Source of the DNA: JANXLS01 sp037129555
GTDB taxonomy: Bacteria > Planctomycetota > SZUA-567 > H5-PLA8
DNA: 23,730 bases
Reading direction: 5' to 3'
NCBI GenBank assembly: GCA_037129555.1
Contig: JBAXUS010000092.1
Span: 1 to 23,730, forward strand
Position numbers and translations under genes: made by a program. Below, one piece after another: positions 23,058 to 23,730 of this stretch. A model generated the notes under the pieces. The model made no database searches. It had not been told where the DNA came from and saw nothing but the letters and a program-made list of their open reading frames with translations. How positions within the stretch are numbered: the first letter of the stretch is position 1; every line of letters begins with the position of its first letter.

Positions 23058-23730
23058 ATGAAATACACCCTCACATTTCTCATCGCGTTGCTATTAGCGC
23101 TGCTGGTCGAATTGAACGCTGTATCAGCAGAGACTGCGAACAAGCCCAACGTCATCATTGTTCTCACCGACGACCAAGGCTACGGCGACATCGGTGCCCA
23201 TGGGCATCCGTTTCTCAAGACACCCAACATGGATAAGCTCCATGCGGAGAGTGTGCGCTTCACGGATTTTCATGTCGCACCCATGTGCTCGCCGACGCGG
23301 GGGCAGTTGTTGACGGGCGTGGACGCCATGAAAAATGGCTGCACGTTTGTAAACACAGGACGTTCAATGGTGCGAGAAGACATTCCGATGTTATCGAACT
23401 ATTTTGCAGATGCGGGATACGCAACCGGCATTTTCGGAAAATGGCATTTGGGTGACAGTTATCCTTATCGCCCGCAGGACCGTGGATTTCAGGAGGTGCT
23501 GACGTTTCGAAGCTGGGGGCTTTCAGCATCGGCTGGATCGTGGGATAGTAATCCTTTGAATCTAGCACGAAAGGTGGACGCCTACACCGATCCAACACTT
23601 GATCAGAATGGAAAGGATACGGTCTACCCGGGTTTCTCCGGGGATATCTGGTTCACCGAAGCGATGAAGTATATGGGCGAGTGCAAACAGAAGAATAAAC
23701 CGTTCTTTATTTATTTACCTGACAATCTTG
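23058..23730 (+). CDS. Exported formylglycine-dependent sulfatase, N-terminal part (cut by window edge)
   Basis: The first 224 codons are visible; the gene runs off the right edge. GGAGGA (23045-23050) lies 7 bases before the ATG, and a signal peptide follows (LTFLIALLLALLVELNAVSAE). The metal-binding block NVIIVLTDDQGYGDIGAHGHP, the signature CSPTRGQLLTG with Cys77 as the predicted formylglycine and Arg81, and the block YATGIFGKWHLGD identify an S1-family sulfatase. It differs clearly from the first sulfatase of the operon, with a Thr in place of the Ser in the C-x-P-S-R core and a different loop after it, so the two probably remove sulfate from different positions or fragments. The ribosome site overlaps the end of the GH32 gene, so the operon continues beyond the window. 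Confidence 0.9.
   Translation, partial: MKYTLTFLIALLLALLVELNAVSAETANKPNVIIVLTDDQGYGDIGAHGHPFLKTPNMDKLHAESVRFTDFHVAPMCSPTRGQLLTGVDAMKNGCTFVNTGRSMVREDIPMLSNYFADAGYATGIFGKWHLGDSYPYRPQDRGFQEVLTFRSWGLSASAGSWDSNPLNLARKVDAYTDPTLDQNGKDTVYPGFSGDIWFTEAMKYMGECKQKNKPFFIYLPDNL

Overview
The window looks like a carbohydrate-utilisation region of a bacterium from the Planctomycetes-Verrucomicrobia-Lentisphaerae (PVC) group. That placement is inferred, not proven. It rests on moderately GC-rich DNA, several exported formylglycine sulfatases beside exported glycoside hydrolases, a GntR/LacI-type hybrid regulator, exported GH32 enzymes with PVC-style accessory domains, and a sigma-like N-terminus at the left edge. 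I see no rRNA, tRNA, CRISPR array, insertion sequence or phage gene.

Left part (1-5098). The left edge holds the first 26 codons of a minus-strand gene resembling an ECF-type sigma factor. It is preceded on the same strand by a small exported helical, charged protein (140-511). A roughly 500-base non-coding stretch then leads into a 1191-residue secreted protein (1006-4581). That protein has a TIM-barrel-like N-terminal half followed by a mosaic of adhesion/Ig-like modules: a bacterial repeat domain, two 92-residue tandem repeats, a cadherin-like sandwich, a PKD domain and a calcium-binding TSP3-like segment. Between it and the next gene lies a short minus-strand stretch that reads like coding sequence but has no ordinary start codon (4687-4863); it may be a gene remnant.

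Central switch (5099-6421). A minus-strand regulator, with a GntR winged helix fused to a LacI-type sugar-sensing domain, is divergent from the long plus-strand gene cluster. The 138 bases between them carry plausible divergent promoters around a shared palindromic TTGCAA.

Operon (6422 to beyond 23730). Twelve plus-strand genes follow with gaps of at most 42 bases and several ATGA overlaps, so they are probably one transcription unit. In order: a lipoprotein sugar-binding protein; an AroE-like dehydrogenase with altered substrate-binding residues; an exported DUF4432 mutarotase-like protein; a CUT2 ABC ATPase; a CUT2 permease with a large extracytoplasmic insertion; an exported GH32; an exported GH172 (DUF2961); a PfkB-family sugar kinase (probable fructokinase); an exported sulfatase; two more exported GH32 enzymes; and a second sulfatase cut by the window edge.

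How they fit together (inference). The exported GH32 enzymes would release fructose from a fructan. The GH172 enzyme would act on alpha-fructofuranosyl or difructose-dianhydride-type linkages, and the sulfatases would remove sulfate esters. The mutarotase-like protein may equilibrate sugar anomers outside the cytoplasm. The RbsABC/FrcBCA-type transporter would import the monosaccharide, the PfkB kinase would phosphorylate it, and the regulator would sense it. The AroE-like enzyme has no obvious place in this scheme and may reveal a different oxidised sugar or cyclitol substrate. The notable features are the pairing of GH172 and sulfatases with three GH32 enzymes, the rewired AroE homologue, and the enlarged permease.
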